Positions 12,919 to 14,118 of a stretch of DNA of 14,118 nt are shown in pieces; the first letter of the stretch is position 1, and each line of letters starts with the position of its first letter. The DNA is from an uncultured Bacteroidales bacterium. GTDB taxonomy: Bacteria; Bacteroidota; Bacteroidia; Bacteroidales; UBA932. The notes under the pieces were generated by a model, which did no database searches, was not told where the DNA came from, and worked only from the letters and a program-made list of their open reading frames with translations. A program made the translations under genes and the position numbers. Location: contig CAMOIZ010000019.1 in NCBI GenBank assembly GCA_946616385.1, positions 1 to 14,118 of the forward strand, read 5' to 3'.

Positions 12919-12955
12919 ATTATTATAACGCAAGCTGGGCCAAAACGTAACCCTG

Positions 12956-14118
12956 TTATTTCAAAATATCATTCAGCACGCTTGAGGCGGCGAGGCGGGC
13001 GCCTTCGCCTGCACCCTGGATCAGCAGGGGGTAGGGATGGTAGGCGCTGCGGATGATGATGGCGTTTTCGGTGCCGGTGATGCGGTAGGCGGGGTGCGAT
13101 GCATCCACATTCTTCACCTTGATGGAAGCCCTGTAGCCGTGCGGGCCTTCGGGATCTTTTTCGAGCGATGCCACGAAGCGCTGGCGCTGATGCGCGGCGT
13201 CTGCCGCAGCCTCGAGGGCGGCAAAATGCGGTTCGTCGGCTTCGAGGCGGGCATAGAACTCTTCCAGCGACAGGCCGGCATACTCCGGACCGATGACCGG
13301 TTCTATCTCCACCTCTTCCTCCTCCAGCGGCACTCCGGCCTCGCGGGCGAGAATCAGCAGCTTGCGCAGAGCCTCCCGGCCGCTGAGGTCGATGCGGGGG
13401 TCGGATTCGGTAAGTCCCTCGTCCTGGGCCTTCCGCACGATCTGCGCAAAACTGCAGGGGGTGAGGGTGTATTCGGAGAGAATCCTGTTCAGGGTGCAGC
13501 TGACAACGGCCTCGATGGAGAGGATTTCGTCGCTGGAATTGGCTCCGGCGGCGATGCTTTCGAGCATAGGCAGGGCAGATCCGACGGTGGTCTCATAGCG
13601 GAGGAACACCCCGTTTTCCTGGGCGGCCGCCTGCATCGCGGCGTAGTCCACGAAGGGCACTGCCAGCGCGCGGCGGTTGGAACTTACGATGTTGAGGCCT
13701 TCACGCAGCAAACCCTCGTACTCCTTGTAGATTGTTTCGCTGTCGGTGACGTCCACGAAGATACTGCCGCGGGGAGCGGTATTTCGCACAATCTGCGAAA
13801 AATCGCGCTTGTTGCTATATCCCTCGATGCGCAGCACCTTGCCCGTGCGTCGGGCAATGCGCTCGGAGGATTCGTTTATGAGATCCACCAGAGCGGAACC
13901 GACCGCGCCCTTTCCTGCGATATACAGATTGACGGTCGTAGCGGGGGCCGTCTCGAAAAACTCCCTGTGGATGGCGTTCAGGGCCTCACCGGCAACAGCC
14001 AGGCGGACGCTCGCATAGACATTCGTGCCGTCCGAAGAGCAGGACAGCGTCCTGATGCCTGCTTTCTTGAGGCAGTCCACGGTCCTGGCGCAGGCGGACT
14101 CGCCGTTGATGCGGCCAT
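12956..14118 (-). CDS. thrA: Bifunctional aspartokinase / homoserine dehydrogenase, C-terminal part
   Basis: The reading frame is open to the right edge, so the start and aspartokinase domain lie outside; 386 residues are visible. The first ~55 are the end of the ACT regulatory region (up to ALNAIHREFFE). The rest is homoserine dehydrogenase: nucleotide-binding LYIAGKGAVGSALVDL, the catalytic helix ESDPRIDLSGREALRKLLIL (about 13410-13350) and the C-terminal nucleotide-domain return PLLIQGAGEGARLAASSVLN. The fused ACT end and homoserine dehydrogenase mark the ThrA/MetL type, which catalyses steps 1 and 3 of the pathway to threonine. Several usually invariant residues differ (see findings): NRR for NK, SCTLN for SGTLN, and Glu for the catalytic Asp, while the catalytic Lys of RK is kept. 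Confidence 0.9.
   Translation of the reverse strand, partial: GRINGESACARTVDCLKKAGIRTLSCSSDGTNVYASVRLAVAGEALNAIHREFFETAPATTVNLYIAGKGAVGSALVDLINESSERIARRTGKVLRIEGYSNKRDFSQIVRNTAPRGSIFVDVTDSETIYKEYEGLLREGLNIVSSNRRALAVPFVDYAAMQAAAQENGVFLRYETTVGSALPMLESIAAGANSSDEILSIEAVVSCTLNRILSEYTLTPCSFAQIVRKAQDEGLTESDPRIDLSGREALRKLLILAREAGVPLEEEEVEIEPVIGPEYAGLSLEEFYARLEADEPHFAALEAAADAAHQRQRFVASLEKDPEGPHGYRASIKVKNVDASHPAYRITGTENAIIIRSAYHPYPLLIQGAGEGARLAASSVLNDILK

Noticed and set aside
11767..12955. Possible mobile element or toxin-antitoxin pair in the low-GC stretch
   Set aside because: No transposase, integrase, terminal inverted repeats or toxin motifs are visible; both products are exported envelope proteins.

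Overview
The window looks like chromosomal DNA of a member of the Bacteroidota, most likely the order Bacteroidales. Three things point there. Promoters match the TTTG / TAnnTTTG pattern of the Bacteroidota primary sigma factor, start codons mostly lack Shine-Dalgarno sequences, and the protein variants (long RpsC with an Arg/Gly tail, L22 starting MGARKK, single-domain GDP-mannose pyrophosphorylase, bifunctional ThrA) fit the phylum. Most of the window is GC-rich. A genus cannot be named from the sequence alone. I see no tRNA, rRNA, CRISPR array, insertion sequence or phage gene.

Left part, minus strand (1-4252). The first codons of uvrC lie at the edge. Next comes a tightly packed seven-gene ribosomal protein unit, transcribed rplC-rplD-rplW-rplB-rpsS-rplV-rpsC (4128 down to 269). 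This is the central part of the S10 cluster, but rpsJ does not precede rplC and rplP does not follow rpsC. The block has its own canonical promoter (4189-4219), a hairpin at the predicted 5' end of the mRNA, and hairpins after rpsC.

Middle part, plus strand (4253-9965). This is a five-gene run with gaps or overlaps of a few bases: cdaA (c-di-AMP synthase), mutS2, a YraN/UPF0102 protein, a mannose-1-phosphate guanylyltransferase and an M20 metallohydrolase. It starts divergently from the ribosomal unit and ends by sharing a CTAG stop with the convergent asd gene.

Right part (9962-14118). Two aspartate-pathway genes on the minus strand, asd and the homoserine dehydrogenase half of thrA (cut by the window edge), flank three envelope genes of unknown role. 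These are a plus-strand putative beta-barrel protein sharing a 38-bp divergent promoter region with asd, and a minus-strand lipoprotein plus small membrane protein pair of visibly lower GC. The ThrA homoserine dehydrogenase domain differs from the family at several usually conserved active-site positions.

I found no convincing novel defence or mobile system. The observations most worth checking are the isolated S10 sub-operon with its 5' hairpin, the compact divergent promoters with predicted leaderless messages, the unusual ThrA active site, and the unknown envelope genes between asd and thrA.
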